Shown here piece after piece: positions 34,949 to 36,369 of a stretch of DNA of 36,369 nucleotides (position 1 is its first letter; every line of letters starts with the position of its first letter). Below the pieces are notes generated by a model, which worked only from the letters and a program-made list of their open reading frames with translations, was not told where the DNA came from and did not search any database. The stretch comes from Prochlorococcus sp. AG-424-A03 (GTDB taxonomy: Bacteria > Cyanobacteriota > Cyanobacteriia > PCC-6307 > Cyanobiaceae), in contig QCNA01000011.1 of the NCBI GenBank assembly GCA_003213375.1, forward strand, positions 1 to 36,369, read 5' to 3'. Both the position numbers and the translations under genes were made by a program.

Positions 34949-35581
34949 ATGGTAATTTTCAAATACGACAAATATAAGAACTTAGATACTTCTCATAATT
35001 GGTTAGATAACATAATTCTTAATATGATTAAGAAAATACCCTGTGAAAGCATTATAGATCTTGGATGTGGCAATGGGAACTTTGCCGCTAGATTGCAAAA
35101 GGAAGGTTACGATATTGTTGGTGTAGACGCAGAGGAAACTGGAATTGAAATTGCAAAAAAAAATTACCCAAAATTAAAATTTTTTCAATATAGCATTTAT
35201 GATGATCCACAATATTTAAAGATAAATAAAGTAGATTTGATAACCTCCATAGAGGTAATAGAACATTTGTATAAGCCGGATGAATTATTAATGTTTGCAA
35301 AATATTTTTTGAAATCAAAAGGTAAATTAATATTATCTACACCTTATTATGGGAACTATATCAAAAATCTATTATGTTCAATATTTAATAAATGGGATGA
35401 TCAATTTACTGTTTTATGGGATGGGGGACATATAAAGTTTTTTTCTCTAAAGACTTTGAATGTTTTGCTTGAGAAATCAGGATTTAGTATAATTTCTCAC
35501 AAAATTTGCAGTAGAAAAAACTTCTTTTTGAATTATATTTGGCCTAATAACATCATTATTATTGCAGAAAAGAATAATTGA
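34949..35581 (+). CDS. Class I SAM-dependent methyltransferase, UbiG-like
   Basis: The 210-residue protein shows motif I IIDLGCGNGNFAARL, the acidic VGVDAEETGI, the post-II TSIEVIEHLYKPDELL and KSKGKLILSTPYYGNYIKN. It shares with the methyltransferase at 20024 the C-terminal pattern PYY...DGGH(I/V)K/R. It looks like a sugar- or lipid-intermediate methyltransferase of the island; substrate unknown. It lies 52 bp after the Wzy-like gene on the same strand and may be in its operon. Confidence 0.78.
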   Translation: MVIFKYDKYKNLDTSHNWLDNIILNMIKKIPCESIIDLGCGNGNFAARLQKEGYDIVGVDAEETGIEIAKKNYPKLKFFQYSIYDDPQYLKINKVDLITSIEVIEHLYKPDELLMFAKYFLKSKGKLILSTPYYGNYIKNLLCSIFNKWDDQFTVLWDGGHIKFFSLKTLNVLLEKSGFSIISHKICSRKNFFLNYIWPNNIIIIAEKNN

Positions 35582-35730
35582 AATAGCTAAATATGGATAA
35601 TATTTGAATTTAATATTAATATTGAATAATAGATTATTGAATTATAAAAATTGCATTTCTTAAACAAAATAGATATGAGTAAAAAGATAGCTTCAAATTT
35701 TACTCAGAGAATTTAATTATTTTTATCTTT

Positions 35731-36369
35731 ATGAAAATATTAATATTTAGTTCTAATTCAAGTTCTCGTGGTGGAGGAGAGAGGTTTTTAATAAACCTTG
35801 CAAAGTCTCTAAAAGATCTAGGCAATAATGTAGAGATTGTTTTGTCAACAAATAAATATATGGATACATGGTCCAGAGAATTTGAAGAATTAAATTTAAA
35901 TATCCACAGATATAATCTAAAAGCTTTAGTTCAAAGAAAATTAAGGTTTGTATCTGCTATTTTAGATTTCTATCAGATAAAAAAATTAAAAGACATCTGC
36001 AATCAAATAATGCCTAATCTAATCATTGTTAATCAGCAATATGATGAAGATGGATTAGATTATATCAAAGGTGCACTGAGCTCAAAAATAAGTAACGTAA
36101 TTGGTTTTATACATATGCCAATGACAAATAGTAAAAAAGATAGGCCTTTGGGTCTCTTAAGAATGAAGTTACTTAAGAGTTGGTATTATAAAAATCCTTA
36201 TAAAGTGGTTTTTTGCTCAGAGGGTTCTAAGACAGAATTCAAAAACTTTTATAAAAAAATAGATAATGTTTTTGTAGTTAATAATTCAATTCCTCTTTTT
36301 AAGGTAAGGGATTATAATGATTACTATAAAAGAAGAAAAAATTGCGATATAATAAATCTTACTTTTGTT
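35731..36369 (+). CDS. GT4-type glycosyltransferase, 3' end cut by window edge
   Basis: From the ATG at 35731 the frame is open to the end of the window (213 codons). The N-terminus MKILIFSSNSSSRGGGERFL has the glycine-rich GGGER pattern of GT-B family 4 enzymes, followed by INLAKSLKDLGNNVEIV. Later YKVVFCSEGSKTEFKNFY and NNSIPLF fit the linker to the donor domain, which lies outside the window. It is probably another glycan-assembly transferase. The preceding 149 bp contain no gene that I can support. Confidence 0.78.
   Translation, partial: MKILIFSSNSSSRGGGERFLINLAKSLKDLGNNVEIVLSTNKYMDTWSREFEELNLNIHRYNLKALVQRKLRFVSAILDFYQIKKLKDICNQIMPNLIIVNQQYDEDGLDYIKGALSSKISNVIGFIHMPMTNSKKDRPLGLLRMKLLKSWYYKNPYKVVFCSEGSKTEFKNFYKKIDNVFVVNNSIPLFKVRDYNDYYKRRKNCDIINLTFV

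Noticed and set aside
1-36369. CRISPR array, riboswitch, rRNA or known Yfr small RNA
   Set aside because: No regularly spaced repeats were seen; no recognisable riboswitch, rRNA or Yfr1/Yfr2-type conserved motif was found by eye. A covariance-model scan would be needed to exclude small RNAs.

Overview
The window is very AT-rich and tightly packed. Its left part carries a core gene run typical of marine picocyanobacteria (surE, pheS, nadK, cobL, a DUF3122 gene, ribD, ftsH, argF, lexA). The base composition, the short intergenic gaps and the character of the proteins point to a high-light-adapted Prochlorococcus. This is inferred from gene content; no database was searched.

Layout. (1) About 1-9.4 kb is the conserved core block: partial surE (-), pheS, nadK, cobL (-), a small conserved gene overlapping a DUF3122 exported protein, ribD, ftsH, argF and lexA. 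Two tandem LexA-box-like sites lie just upstream of lexA. (2) From about 9.4 kb to the right end the window is a variable cell-surface polysaccharide island. It starts with nucleotide-sugar enzymes: UDP-xylose synthase and UDP-glucose dehydrogenase as a divergent pair, then a DUF3431 protein, UDP-galactopyranose mutase and UDP-glucose 4-epimerase. (3) A scar of past integration lies at 15.1-17.7 kb: an intact tRNA-Ala(GGC), a diverged 3' fragment of a tRNA-Ala 220 bp downstream, an SGNH-hydrolase gene, and a tyrosine-recombinase-like gene that lacks its catalytic half. A conserved HNH protein follows. (4) At 18.5-22.5 kb are a glycosyltransferase broken twice at poly-A runs, a methyltransferase and a PglK-like ABC flippase. 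(5) At 22.5-25.4 kb is a tightly overlapping minus-strand cassette: an arylsulfotransferase-like beta-propeller protein, two small membrane proteins and a PAPS-type sulfotransferase. (6) At 25.8-36.4 kb are an OafA-type acyltransferase fused to an SGNH domain, an FkbM-like methyltransferase, glycosyltransferases, a Wzz-like chain-length protein, a GDP-mannose-dehydratase-like enzyme, a Wzy-like polymerase and another methyltransferase. The last glycosyltransferase runs off the end.

How it works together (inference). The island looks like most of a surface-glycan pathway. Precursors would be UDP-GlcA, UDP-Xyl, UDP-Gal/Galf and probably a GDP-6-deoxy-4-keto sugar. Assembly would be by GT4-type transferases, translocation by an ABC flippase, polymerisation by a Wzy/Wzz pair, and decoration by acyl, methyl and sulfuryl groups. 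Frequent strand changes, single-gene units, gene fragments and convergent genes sharing stop codons suggest repeated cassette exchange.

The items most worth a second look are the tRNA-Ala/recombinase scar, the sulfotransferase cassette with its glycine-rich microprotein, and the double poly-A frameshift in the glycosyltransferase.
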